Assembly: GCA_035295125.1 (NCBI GenBank)
Contig: DATGJP010000079.1
Coordinates: 38,105 to 102,104 of the forward strand
DNA: 64,000 nt
Direction of reading: 5' to 3'
Source: JAICMB01 sp035295125
GTDB lineage: Bacteria; Acidobacteriota; Terriglobia; Bryobacterales; Bryobacteraceae
Shown here: piece by piece, positions 25,137 through 33,968 of the stretch
Numbering within the stretch: the stretch's first letter is position 1
How the letters are laid out: the number at the start of each line of letters is the position of its first letter
Notes under the pieces: generated by a model
What the model was told of the DNA's origin: nothing
What the model saw: only the letters and a program-made list of their open reading frames with translations
Databases searched by the model: none
Position numbers and translations under genes: made by a program

Positions 25137-27581
25137 CTATTCCCGCCGTAGTGCGCTTAATGGTTCGATCGCCGTCACATCCCGCGCCGGAATGTAGCAG
25201 GCCAGTCCGGACACTAGGACGAATACCAGCGAAACTGTGGCGAAAGTGACGAGATCCGTCGGACTCGTCGCGTAGAGCAGTGAGGCCAATAGCCGGGTGA
25301 TTCCGAACGCCCCCGCCAGGCCCACCACTGTTCCGGCAAGCGCCAACACGAGCCCCTGCCGCACGACCATGTACATTACGCCGTCGCGCGAGGCGCCAAG
25401 AGCCATACGGATTCCCAATTCCGCGGTCCGTTGCGTCACCGTCAACGCCATCACCGCGGCAATTCCGCACGCGCTGATCAGAAGGGCCAGAGCCGCAAAA
25501 AGGCCGAGCAAACCCGTCATGACCCGCGGCGACGAGGTAGCCTCCTCTTCCAGTTGGTCCATCGTGCGCACACGGTCCACGGCGAGTTGCGAGTCCACGT
25601 CGTGAAGCGCCGACCGGATGGCCGACGCAGCACTCATCGGCTCCCCGAGCGTACGCACCACAAGGTTACCCGCAAATTGGTTCTGTGCCAGTGGCGTAAA
25701 GATCTCATCGCCAGGCGGACGGTCGAAGCCATACGCCCGCACGTCCCCCATGATGCCGACAATCATCGCCCAGTGTTGGCCGTTGTCGAAACTCACGCGC
25801 TTTCCGATGGGGTCCTCCGTGGGCCAGCGATTAGCGGCCATGGTCTGATTGATGACTGCGACTTGCAGAGCGTTCCCGTCATCGTGTTCCGTGAACGCGC
25901 GGCCGCGAATCAGAGGCTGGCCAACTGTGGCGAAGTAGTCTTCGCTCGCGACCACCAGGTCCACTAAAGGAGCCGCCTGACCCTTGGAAGCCGGTCGCCC
26001 TTCGATCTCAAATCCCGTGTTGTTTGGGCCATTCGCGATGCCGCCCGCATTGAACGGAAAGTTGGTCGCCAGCGACACGGACTGCACTCCGCTGACGGCG
26101 CGGACACGGCTCAGCACGCTCTTGTACAGCGCCTGGAACTGCTCGTTCGTTCGATACCGTGTGAAGCTCGGAGAAAGGCGCATCGTCAGCAAATGAGTAG
26201 AGTTGAAACCCGGGTTTACATTCTGTAGCCGGACGAAACTGCGAATCATCAGCCCCGCTCCAATGAGCAGCACAAAAGACACCCCAACCTGCGCGATCAC
26301 CAGCGCCGCCCTCAGCCGCTGACGCCCGCGGCTGACCGTATTCCGGCCACCGCCCTGTTTTAACGCATCGCTGAGATTCCGGCCGCCCGAGAGAGCGGGT
26401 GCTAACCCAAAAACCAAGCCTGTACCTACTGAAACCAGGAGGGTAAACAGGAGAACCGGCGTGTCGATATGCACCTCCGCCGCGCGCGTAGTAAATCGCG
26501 CCGCAAATTTCACGAGAAGGGCCAATGCGTTCGGAGCGAGCGCTAAACCTATGACCCCGCCACCCAGCGCCAACAGCATGCTTTCGGTCAGCAACTGCCG
26601 GATGAGACGGCTGCGGTTCGCGCCTAATGCCGCACGCACCGCCAGCTCCCGCTCCACTTTCAACAGGCGTGCCAACATCAGGTTCGCCACATTGGCGCAG
26701 GCGATCAGCAGAACAAATCCCGCGGCGCCGAGCAACACGAAAAATGCCGACCGCGCCCGCCGCGTAAGATCCATTTGCAGCGTCGAGGCTTCCAACGCAT
26801 AGCCATACTGTTCTGGATAATCCTTCGGATGCGCGGTTGCAATCTGGCTGGCCAAGGTCGAGAGATCTGCTTGCGCCTGCTCGATGGTGACGCCCGGTTT
26901 CAAGCGCCCGAACGCCGTCATTAACCTCGCCTGCCGATTGGCAATCGCTCTGGCGGACGACCGGAACGGGCACTGCGAAGTCGGCATGTAAACGTCATTC
27001 TCCACGGGGTATTGTGGAAACGGCGGCAGAACGCCGATCACCCGGTGCGGCCGGTTATTCATCTGGAAAACCTTGCCGACAATGTTCGGATCGCCCCCGT
27101 GCCGTGCCTTCCAATATTCGTTGCTGAGGATCAGCACCGCCTCCGCGCCGTGCGCCTCATCCGCCGCAACGAAGGTACGGCCATACAATGGCTTGATCCC
27201 CAGCACATCGAAGAAATTCGCCGAGACCACCGCCGTGTTCACACGCTCGGCGCTGTCTTTGCCTAAGAGGAGAAAGCTCATCGAATGGTGCTCCACCACC
27301 GCGTCCAGCGTGTGATTGTGATCGCGGTAGTCGAAGATCTCCTGCGCCGAAAATGGCACGTTCTTGATGTCGGTTTTCGGCGCTTCCTGGTGGAGGACCA
27401 CCAGCCGGCTGCCGTTCTGATACGGCAGCGGACGTAATAGCACGCCATACACAAGGCTGAAAATGGCGGTGTTTACGCCGATCCCCAGCGCCAGCGTTAT
27501 CACAGCCACCAGGCTGAAACCCAGGTTCTGCAACAGCACGCGAACGCCGTAACGAATGTCCTGCAATGTGGTCTCGAACAT
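25137..27581 (-). CDS. ADOP-type ABC transporter permease (MacB/FtsX family), no PadR
   Basis: The protein has 814 residues without the N-terminal prefix of the two PadR-linked copies. Unit 1: DIRYGVRVLLQNLGFSLVAVIT..ALGIGVNTAIFSLVYGVLLRPLPY, a large exported region and FVLLIACANVANLMLARLL. Unit 2: a middle helix (VIAQVGVSFVLLIGAGLMIRSF) and a final block with ELGIRMALGASRDGVMYMVV. It probably moves an unknown lipid or peptide. It lies 18 bp downstream of the PfpI-YHS gene on the same strand and may share its transcript. No ATPase is nearby. Confidence 0.9.
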   Translation of the reverse strand: MFETTLQDIRYGVRVLLQNLGFSLVAVITLALGIGVNTAIFSLVYGVLLRPLPYQNGSRLVVLHQEAPKTDIKNVPFSAQEIFDYRDHNHTLDAVVEHHSMSFLLLGKDSAERVNTAVVSANFFDVLGIKPLYGRTFVAADEAHGAEAVLILSNEYWKARHGGDPNIVGKVFQMNNRPHRVIGVLPPFPQYPVENDVYMPTSQCPFRSSARAIANRQARLMTAFGRLKPGVTIEQAQADLSTLASQIATAHPKDYPEQYGYALEASTLQMDLTRRARSAFFVLLGAAGFVLLIACANVANLMLARLLKVERELAVRAALGANRSRLIRQLLTESMLLALGGGVIGLALAPNALALLVKFAARFTTRAAEVHIDTPVLLFTLLVSVGTGLVFGLAPALSGGRNLSDALKQGGGRNTVSRGRQRLRAALVIAQVGVSFVLLIGAGLMIRSFVRLQNVNPGFNSTHLLTMRLSPSFTRYRTNEQFQALYKSVLSRVRAVSGVQSVSLATNFPFNAGGIANGPNNTGFEIEGRPASKGQAAPLVDLVVASEDYFATVGQPLIRGRAFTEHDDGNALQVAVINQTMAANRWPTEDPIGKRVSFDNGQHWAMIVGIMGDVRAYGFDRPPGDEIFTPLAQNQFAGNLVVRTLGEPMSAASAIRSALHDVDSQLAVDRVRTMDQLEEEATSSPRVMTGLLGLFAALALLISACGIAAVMALTVTQRTAELGIRMALGASRDGVMYMVVRQGLVLALAGTVVGLAGAFGITRLLASLLYATSPTDLVTFATVSLVFVLVSGLACYIPARDVTAIEPLSALRRE

Positions 27582-27599
27582 TTTTCCCCTCTGCCGAAA

Positions 27600-28490
27600 T
27601 TACGCCAGATATCCTGCCGGATTCTGGTCAAACGTTTCCTTGCAGTTTTTGCTGCAGAAGTAATAAGTCTTTCCGTTGTACGCCGAGCTCGGTGATACCT
27701 TCGCGTCGACGGGCATAGTGCAAACCGGGCACGACAGCCCTGGCCTCTTCACCGCATAAGCGGCGTTAACGCTGGGGTCCAGCCAACCCTTGCCCTGGTA
27801 TTCCATGTAGTCCGCCGTCGCGAGCGCCGCATCCCGGCCGTAATAGCGCTCCACGACACGCAGCGCCAGGTCGATACCGCTCGACAAACCACCCGCCGAC
27901 GCGAGCTTGCCTTCCTCGACAAATCTCACACCGCGCTTGAGCTGAATGTCGTGAAACTGCATCGCGAATCGGCCGTACGAACCGTGGTGCGTGGTGGCCG
28001 ACTTTCCAGCCAGCAGCCCCGTTTGCGCCAGAACAAACGCGCCCGTGCAGACCGACATCGTGACATCCGCATTGGTGGAAGCCTTCCGCAGCCATTCGAG
28101 TGCTTCTTCCTTGGCGCCGCTTTGCGCCGGAATCACGATCACCTTCGGCTGCGGCGCATTCTCGAAACTGTAATTCGGCACGATCTTTAAACCCGCGGAC
28201 GCTGTAATCGGATCCAGGCTCTTCGCCACCGTGTAGAGCCGGAATGCGGCCTTATCCTGCGTCAGGCGAGTCACGACGGCATCCTGAAAAACCTCCCAAG
28301 GGCCGCCAAAGTCGATCACGACGGCTCCCGGCGAGACCAGAAATGCGACGGGAATCCCGCCATCTTCCGGCGCGTGCAGAGGCTCGGCGTTCGACTCCGC
28401 GGCTGCCCCGGCCATCGGAACCGCTGCCAGCCCGCCGAATGCGGCGCCGGCCTTGAGAACATCCCTGCGTGTGAAAGCGAGTTTGGTCAT
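27600..28490 (-). CDS. Tat-exported DJ-1/PfpI protein fused to a YHS domain
   Basis: The protein has 296 residues. FTRRDVLKAGAAFGGLAAV is a twin-arginine signal. Residues 45-235 form a DJ-1/PfpI domain (VAFLVSPGAVVIDFGGPWEVF, VIVIPAQSG, VCTGAFVLAQTGLLAGKSATTHHG with nucleophile-like C148). The C-terminus is a YHS metal-binding domain (CPVCTMPVDAKV, TYYFCSKNCKETFDQNP). YHS domains bind heavy metals or copper; DJ-1/PfpI proteins include isonitrile hydratase and stress proteins. It is divergent from a GlxA-type regulator with 97 bp between, and is followed by a permease. Role: probably periplasmic; substrate not visible. Confidence 0.88.
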   Translation of the reverse strand: MTKLAFTRRDVLKAGAAFGGLAAVPMAGAAAESNAEPLHAPEDGGIPVAFLVSPGAVVIDFGGPWEVFQDAVVTRLTQDKAAFRLYTVAKSLDPITASAGLKIVPNYSFENAPQPKVIVIPAQSGAKEEALEWLRKASTNADVTMSVCTGAFVLAQTGLLAGKSATTHHGSYGRFAMQFHDIQLKRGVRFVEEGKLASAGGLSSGIDLALRVVERYYGRDAALATADYMEYQGKGWLDPSVNAAYAVKRPGLSCPVCTMPVDAKVSPSSAYNGKTYYFCSKNCKETFDQNPAGYLA

Positions 28491-28587
28491 ATCCTTTACG
28501 CCTCAGTTAACTAATACGCGGCACTCTACTGTCCGTGACGAGACAGAACTGACATCGAAACGACACTTTCTGCCATACTGATCTCAC

Positions 28588-29637
28588 ATGCTCAGGGTCG
28601 TCTTTGTTGCGGTTCCACCGGTTCAAATCATCGACTTAACGTCGCCTTTCGAGGTTTTTGCCCGCTGTGGAGGTTACCAGGTCGAATTGGTTACGACCGC
28701 GCCGGAAGGGTTCGTGACGTCGAGCAGCGGTTTGACGATCTGCCATGCTTCGGCCTATAACGATTTGCGCGGGCCGGTCGACACCCTGATCGTGCCCGGT
28801 GGAGACGGCGCCGAAGAGCTGCTATGTGACGCGGAATTCTTAGCCTGGCTGCACAAAATGAGCACCCAAGTCAGGCGAATCGGCTCGGTTTGTACCGGAG
28901 CATTTCTGCTGGGCGCCGCCGGTATTCTGAAAAATCGCCACGCCGCCACGCACTGGCGCTATTGCGACCGCCTGGAGCGTGGCAATCCCGACACGCGCGT
29001 CGAGCGCGACCCGATCTTCGTCAAAGATGGCCACGTTTACACTTCGGCGGGAGTGACGGCAGGCATCGACCTTGCTCTCGCGCTCGTGGAGGAAGATCAT
29101 GGGCCGCGCCGGGCGCTCGAAATTGCACGCGACCTGGTGATGTTCCTACGACGGCCAGGCGGCCAAGCGCAGTTCAGCAGCCTGCTCGCCGCGCAGGCGA
29201 GCTCCCGCCGGCCCATTGAAGATCTCCAGGCCTGGGTGCTCGGACACTTGAACGAGGATCTCAGCGTGGACGTACTCGCGAGCCGCTGCGGCATGAGCCC
29301 CCGGCAATTCGCCCGCGTCTTTGCCGCCGAAAAAGGTGTGACGCCCGCGCGCTTCGTGGAACAAACACGCGTACATGCAGCCCGCGTGATTTTGGAGGAA
29401 ACAACGAACGGAGTGAAAGAAGTGGCATTGCAGACCGGCTTTGGCAGTGCCGACTCTATGCGCCGGTCGTTTGTACGGATTCTGGGAGTGAGCCCGGGGG
29501 AGTACGCCGAACGGTTTCGCCGGCTGAAGGAAGGGAGAGGGCAGACGACGGCGCCTGCCCCCCAAACTTACAGGTCTACTACTGCCTCGCGTGAACCACG
29601 TCGACCGAGAAATCGCCATTCTGCCCGTGGCAAGTAG
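28588..29637 (+). CDS. GlxA-type AraC-family transcriptional regulator with DJ-1/PfpI sensor domain
   Basis: The protein has 349 residues. The N-terminal DJ-1/PfpI-like domain (VAVPPVQIIDLTSPFEVF, TLIVPGGDGAEEL, GSVCTGAFLLGAAGILKNRHAATHW) is followed by an AraC helix-turn-helix pair (LNEDLSVDVLASRCGMSPRQFARVFAAEKGVTPARFVEQTRV, VKEVALQTGFGSADSMRRSF). The PfpI part shares its VCTGAF nucleophile motif with the divergent PfpI-YHS protein, which it probably controls. The C-terminal tail extends 59 bp past the end of the convergent cytochrome gene. Confidence 0.9.
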   Translation: MLRVVFVAVPPVQIIDLTSPFEVFARCGGYQVELVTTAPEGFVTSSSGLTICHASAYNDLRGPVDTLIVPGGDGAEELLCDAEFLAWLHKMSTQVRRIGSVCTGAFLLGAAGILKNRHAATHWRYCDRLERGNPDTRVERDPIFVKDGHVYTSAGVTAGIDLALALVEEDHGPRRALEIARDLVMFLRRPGGQAQFSSLLAAQASSRRPIEDLQAWVLGHLNEDLSVDVLASRCGMSPRQFARVFAAEKGVTPARFVEQTRVHAARVILEETTNGVKEVALQTGFGSADSMRRSFVRILGVSPGEYAERFRRLKEGRGQTTAPAPQTYRSTTASREPRRPRNRHSARGK

Positions 29638-31591
29638 CGCAGCTCTCGCCGAGCGTGGTGGTGTTGGCCAGCGCGTGCGATGCTGTCGACTTGTCATCGT
29701 GACAACCCTGGCAAGCCGCCGCTATCGGACCGGTCTGCTGTAGGAACCCGCCGGGGCTCGCGATCATCGCTTTCGCGCCGACGTTCTCCGGACGATACGT
29801 TCCGTCCAGGTGGCACGTGCTGCAATCGCGCAGGTCGCCCGGGAACCGGACTTCCTGGTAGTTGGTGGTGCCCAGCACGTACGGATTGGTCAGATTCTCA
29901 CCGCGATGGATGCTGTGAATCTGCGTCGCAAAGCTCACGCTCTGACCCGAGGTGCCATCGCTTAGCGTCGGATTGTGGCACATCGTGCATTCCTGCGTAT
30001 TGCCACGAACTCCGCTATGAACGAAGGTCAGGTCCTGGTGGCAGTTGCTGCATTTGTCGGTGGAAACCACCTGCCGCCGCGGCGTCATCTGGCTGTTGTC
30101 GACCGCAAAGTAGAACTCCACCGGCTTGGCGTTGTCGCTGGCCGTCTGTTGTTTCTGGGTGCCCGCCATTAACGTGACGTTATTGCGAGCCTCCAGTGAA
30201 ACCGTGTAAGAGCCCGTGCCGCCGGCCGGAATCTTATTCGTCATGGTGTAGGTGTAAACGCCGTTGCTACCCGGAGCCTTGCTCACGTCTTCGGCGACGC
30301 GAATACCGCCCGGTCCCGTTCCGTAATCCGTGTTCGGGCCCGCCAGCACCGCGCGGATCTGCGTCAGAGTGCTGATATTGACCGGGTTGCCCGACTTATC
30401 CGTCACTTGGAACGTGATCGTCGGCGCATTGCCCGGCGTGGCGTTGTCGACCTTCAACACTTGCGCAACGATGCCCGGAAGTGCCGCCGAGTTGTTCGGA
30501 ACCACGTGCGCGCCGGGGATCGAAATGTCGAACTCGCCCGTTGGAACGGATGAGTGGCAAGTGCTGCAAAGGCTATCGTCCTTCTGCGGCAGGTTAACGT
30601 GATTTTCGCCAGTCGCAAAGTTGACAGTCTCATGGCACGACCCGCAGGCATCGCGGCTCGGCTTGGTTTTCCAGTTGTTTGCCTGCGTCGGTCCCGCCGC
30701 ATGGCAGGTGGTGCAATTGCGCGTGTCCTGAGGGAACACAACCGTCGAATAATCCTCGACGGTGCCACGATGCACAACGTAATACTTCCCGCCCGCCTGA
30801 ACGCTTGCCAGGCTGGAACCCATATGCAGTTTGTGAATGAATACCTTCAGGTCGACGGTGTTCAGCGTGTCCGGGTTGACGCTCTGCGGCGTGTGGCACA
30901 TGACGCAGAATGCCACCTTCTGCCGGGGCCCGGGCTGGCCGTGCGCGTTCAGCGGATTGTGGCACTTGTTGCAGCTTGCCTCGTTGATGACGTCGCGTAC
31001 ACTCGTGACTGGCGAGCCGTTCGGCACAAAACTGAAAACATCGTCTGATGTGAACATGTCCGCAAAGCCGAAATCGGACAGATCACGCTCCGCCTGCATT
31101 CCGATGCTATGAGTTGCCGTGGCATCGAAATTCGCGGCCTTGGTCTTGAACGTGTAATCGTAGGTGCCGCTCAGGGCATCCACGAGCGTGTATGTGCCGC
31201 CCGAATCCGTGCTCGCCTGAATCTGCGGCGAATTGTCATTCGTTGTGGACGCATCCGATTTCACGGTATATGCCACGTACTGCGACTTGCCGTTGGGAAT
31301 ATAGGCAGCCACGAAAGCCAGCGACAACGTTCCGGGCGATTGAACGCCCGTAATATCGAGTCCTTTGCCTTTGGAATCCGTGAGGGTGAACCGGGTCGTG
31401 ATCGTGCCATCGCTCGCGATGCTGGCGCTTTGGATCTTGACCGCAACTCCGGTAGTGACAAATGGGAACGCCGACGCCGCGGTATTAAAAGCCTTGTTCT
31501 TCTTCCCGGGACGCTCGGCGGCGGCCGTGGTAATGAGAGCAAGGGTACAGACTAGAGCCACTACAGCTCGAGTGAGTGCAGAGCGCTTCAT
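29579..31591 (-). CDS. OmcA/MtrC-family decaheme c-type cytochrome
   Basis: The protein has 670 residues with a Sec signal (VVALVCTLALITTAAA). Ten CXXCH heme-binding motifs can be counted: CNKCH, CVMCH, CTTCH, CGSCH, CSTCH in the first half and CSNCH, CTMCH, CSTCH, CQGCH, CATCH in the second. Two beta-rich domains separate the two penta-heme groups, the architecture of OmcA/MtrC. Family members sit on the outer-membrane surface and move electrons to minerals or other acceptors. Unlike the Shewanella proteins, there is no lipobox Cys after the signal, and no MtrA/MtrB-like gene is adjacent. It is downstream of the VWFA gene, but a repeat-filled 363-bp gap separates them. Confidence 0.93.
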   Translation of the reverse strand: MKRSALTRAVVALVCTLALITTAAAERPGKKNKAFNTAASAFPFVTTGVAVKIQSASIASDGTITTRFTLTDSKGKGLDITGVQSPGTLSLAFVAAYIPNGKSQYVAYTVKSDASTTNDNSPQIQASTDSGGTYTLVDALSGTYDYTFKTKAANFDATATHSIGMQAERDLSDFGFADMFTSDDVFSFVPNGSPVTSVRDVINEASCNKCHNPLNAHGQPGPRQKVAFCVMCHTPQSVNPDTLNTVDLKVFIHKLHMGSSLASVQAGGKYYVVHRGTVEDYSTVVFPQDTRNCTTCHAAGPTQANNWKTKPSRDACGSCHETVNFATGENHVNLPQKDDSLCSTCHSSVPTGEFDISIPGAHVVPNNSAALPGIVAQVLKVDNATPGNAPTITFQVTDKSGNPVNISTLTQIRAVLAGPNTDYGTGPGGIRVAEDVSKAPGSNGVYTYTMTNKIPAGGTGSYTVSLEARNNVTLMAGTQKQQTASDNAKPVEFYFAVDNSQMTPRRQVVSTDKCSNCHQDLTFVHSGVRGNTQECTMCHNPTLSDGTSGQSVSFATQIHSIHRGENLTNPYVLGTTNYQEVRFPGDLRDCSTCHLDGTYRPENVGAKAMIASPGGFLQQTGPIAAACQGCHDDKSTASHALANTTTLGESCATCHGQNGDFSVDVVHARQ

Positions 31592-31954
31592 GGATAAGAT
31601 AGCTCCTAACGGACTAAGTGAGTCCGGTTAGTCACTACGCCAGAAGCACGCCTCTCACCATCGTAAGCCCTTGGTTGTACAGAGCGTTACACCCCGAAAT
31701 CTGGGTCGCTACACACAATGAAAACCTAACTGCGCAATTTACCCCATATCGGCCCGTGGCAGAAATCGGGCAGGCTGAATGCCTGCCCCACCTTGCTCGC
31801 AACCCATTGAGCCCTGAAGGTGGCGCAGGCGGTTTCGCCTGCGCATGCCGCTCTCAAAGACTTCTGCCACGGCCTGCTAGGGCGATAGTACCGTTGCAGT
31901 CCATGCGCGGTTTTCGAGCGAGTTTTCCAGGGTGCAGCGGGTTTGAACCCTTCC
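31592..31954. other. intergenic region between two co-oriented genes, mostly a repeat
   Basis: The 363-bp gap holds the compound hairpin repeat at 31751-31880. The rest (31592-31750 and 31881-31954) shows no gene. The frames crossing it arise from the repeat. Confidence 0.8.
31751..31880. repeat. compound hairpin repeat with outer arms
   Basis: The outer arms GGCCCGTGGCAGAA (31751-31764) and TTCTGCCACGGCC (31862-31874) pair with one base deleted. Between them lie GGGCAGGC-TGAAT-GCCTGCCC, a spacer CTCGCAACCCATTGAGCC and the core GCGCAGGCG-GTTT-CGCCTGCGC. Confidence 0.85.
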
Positions 31955-32908
31955 CTATTCCGCCGGACCGTAATACCCCCGCCGCCACGACGCACGCATC
32001 GGTCCGCTCCCCGCCTTGGGAACCAACTCGACCTTCAGCTTCCGATACTTGCCGTCGTTCGGCCGAACCTCCGGGGAGTAACCCAGCACATACTCGCTGT
32101 GGATTTCGGCGCTCACGCTTTCCGCCAAATCCGGTAACTCCTCCAGTTTGCGCACCCGGAATGCCCGCCCGCCCGTCTCCTCCGCCAGTCTCTCCAAAAC
32201 CGGCGAACGGTCGAGGATCGAGATAGCGAAAATGCGCACATCGGCCTCCCGCACGAGGTTCAGGATTTCACGCTCGCTGTAGCGGCTGTTGTTATCCTCG
32301 CCATCCGACAACACGAATAACACCTTGCGCTGATATGCGGCGCGTTTCATGTGGTTTACGCCCAGGTAGATCGCGTCATATAACGCCGTCCAGCCGCGTG
32401 CGCGAATGCGCGCCGTAGCGTCTTCAATCTCCTTCACATCCTTGGTGAAAGCACACAGCGACTCCGGACGATCGCTGAATCGCAGCAGGAAAAACTCGTC
32501 GCCCGGCAGGCTCATCCGCACGAAGTTGGAAATCGCTTCTCTCGAAGCCTCCATCTTGCGAGTCATGCTCAAGCTCGAATCGAACACGATGCCAATTGAA
32601 ATCGGCGCCTCCTGGCTGTAAAATTGCGTGATTTCCTGCTGCGATTCATCCTCGAATAAGCGGAAATCGTCCTTACGAAGACCCTTCACGGGACGCTCCT
32701 GCGGATCCGTCACGGTCACTGGAACGAGCACCAGGTCGACATTCAGCCGGATCGCTCCCGGACGGCCGTTGCCGGGCTGCGTCGCGTGCGTCATCCGCGG
32801 AACGATGGAGACGCGGGGACCGTCATCCTGGGCACTCAGGTTCAGTACAAATGTCGCGGCAATTAATATGGCCGAGCGTGAAGCTCTGATCCCAAGCATA
32901 GCCACCAC
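31955..32908 (-). CDS. VWFA-related acidobacterial domain protein (TIGR03436 type)
   Basis: The protein has 317 residues with a signal-like start (LIAATFVLNLSAQDD). VNLDLVPVTVTDPQ..., precisely VLVPVTVTDPQERPVKGLRK and DDFRLFEDESQQEITQFY, precede a von Willebrand A domain with MIDAS DSSLSMTRK, LRFSDRPE and VLFVLSDGEDNNSRYSE. The family is expanded in Acidobacteriota; the metal-dependent adhesion site is intact, so it probably mediates protein binding at the cell surface. The C-terminus (YVLGYSPEVRPNDGKYRKLKV) is the standard family ending. It is divergent from uricase. Confidence 0.9.
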   Translation of the reverse strand: MVAMLGIRASRSAILIAATFVLNLSAQDDGPRVSIVPRMTHATQPGNGRPGAIRLNVDLVLVPVTVTDPQERPVKGLRKDDFRLFEDESQQEITQFYSQEAPISIGIVFDSSLSMTRKMEASREAISNFVRMSLPGDEFFLLRFSDRPESLCAFTKDVKEIEDATARIRARGWTALYDAIYLGVNHMKRAAYQRKVLFVLSDGEDNNSRYSEREILNLVREADVRIFAISILDRSPVLERLAEETGGRAFRVRKLEELPDLAESVSAEIHSEYVLGYSPEVRPNDGKYRKLKVELVPKAGSGPMRASWRRGYYGPAE

Positions 32909-33013
32909 CCGGTGTATGCTATCACGCCGCGCACAGCGCTGGCGTCAGGTCCGCGTACTATGTCGTACTGCCTGAACTTAAGCCGCTGTAACACCAGCGC
33001 TATAGTAACTGTC

Positions 33014-33871
33014 ATGCAGCCCTGGCTCGCGCAGAGCAACTACGGTGAATCGTGTATTCGATTGGTAAAGGTCGGCCGCCAGACCGATCATCACGACCTC
33101 AAAGACCTCACTATCGGGATCCAGTTCGAGGGTGATTTCGACAGCAGCTACATCGAGGGGGACAATCGCAAAATCCTCCCCACCGACACCATGAAAAACA
33201 CGGTCTACGCGCTCGCTAAGCTTTATCCCATCGAGCAGATCGAGGACTTCGGCCGTACGCTCGTGGAGCACTTCCTCACCGACAATTCGCAGCTTACGCG
33301 TGTCCGCGCCGAAATCTCGCAGCAACTCTGGAATCGCATTCCGTTCGGTGGTAAGTTGCACGCCACGTCGTTTACGCCATCCGGCGATGAGCGGCGCACC
33401 GCCGTGATCGCCGGCACGCGCGAAGGCGTCTCCATTCAGGCCGGAATCGACAACCTGATCGTCCTTAAAACAACGGATGCCGCTTTTGTTGGATACATCC
33501 GCGACCCCTTCACGACCCTGAAAGAGTCTCGCGATCGCGTTCTCACGACCGCCGTCAAAGCCGCGTGGAATTATACGGACGCCGAACTACCATTCGGCCC
33601 CTACTGGCATGGAGTTCGCGAAGCCATTCTGCAGACATTCATCGAGCACAAAAGCAAGTCGATCCAGCACACCCTCTACACCATGGCCGAAGCCGTGCTC
33701 GAGCGCTATGAAGAAATCTCGGAAATCGTTGTGTCGCTGCCCAGCCGCCACTGCGAACTGGTCGACTTGAGCCCCCTCGGCCTCGAAAACAAGGACGAAG
33801 TCTTCATCCCGTCTTCGGAACCCTACGATTTAGTGGAGGCCCGTGTCCGCCGCGACTCCTTTGGAGCGTAG
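33014..33871 (+). CDS. urate oxidase (uricase)
   Basis: The protein has 285 residues, a cofactor-free urate oxidase: NYGESCIRLVKVGRQTDHHD, DNRKILPTDTMKNTVYALAK, LKTTDAAFVGYIRDPFTTLKES, SIQHTLYTMAEAVL. The KTTD..F..F/Y..D..TTL signature and TDTMKNTVYALA are diagnostic. It converts urate to 5-hydroxyisourate in purine breakdown. ATG 33014 is chosen because the frame upstream of it (to 32912) lacks family similarity. No HIU hydrolase or OHCU decarboxylase is nearby, so the pathway must be completed elsewhere or by spontaneous decay. Confidence 0.93.
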   Translation: MQPWLAQSNYGESCIRLVKVGRQTDHHDLKDLTIGIQFEGDFDSSYIEGDNRKILPTDTMKNTVYALAKLYPIEQIEDFGRTLVEHFLTDNSQLTRVRAEISQQLWNRIPFGGKLHATSFTPSGDERRTAVIAGTREGVSIQAGIDNLIVLKTTDAAFVGYIRDPFTTLKESRDRVLTTAVKAAWNYTDAELPFGPYWHGVREAILQTFIEHKSKSIQHTLYTMAEAVLERYEEISEIVVSLPSRHCELVDLSPLGLENKDEVFIPSSEPYDLVEARVRRDSFGA

Positions 33872-33881
33872 GCACCTGGAA

Positions 33882-33925
33882 AGGTGGCGCAGACGGTTTC
33901 GCCTGTGTGTTTTCGGGTGAGAATC
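33882..33925. repeat. intergenic hairpin repeat, degenerate core
   Basis: GGTGGCGCAGACGGTTTCGCCTGTGTG resembles the core module with one arm eroded. It lies between the convergent uricase and narL-type genes. Confidence 0.6.
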
Positions 33926-33968
33926 CACATACACCGCCTGGAACCGGGAGCCTGGCGCTCCGGCGGTC

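Noticed and set aside
33872..33968. Possible Rho-independent terminator between uricase and the regulator
   Set aside because: The hairpin is the degenerate repeat and no T-run follows on either strand.
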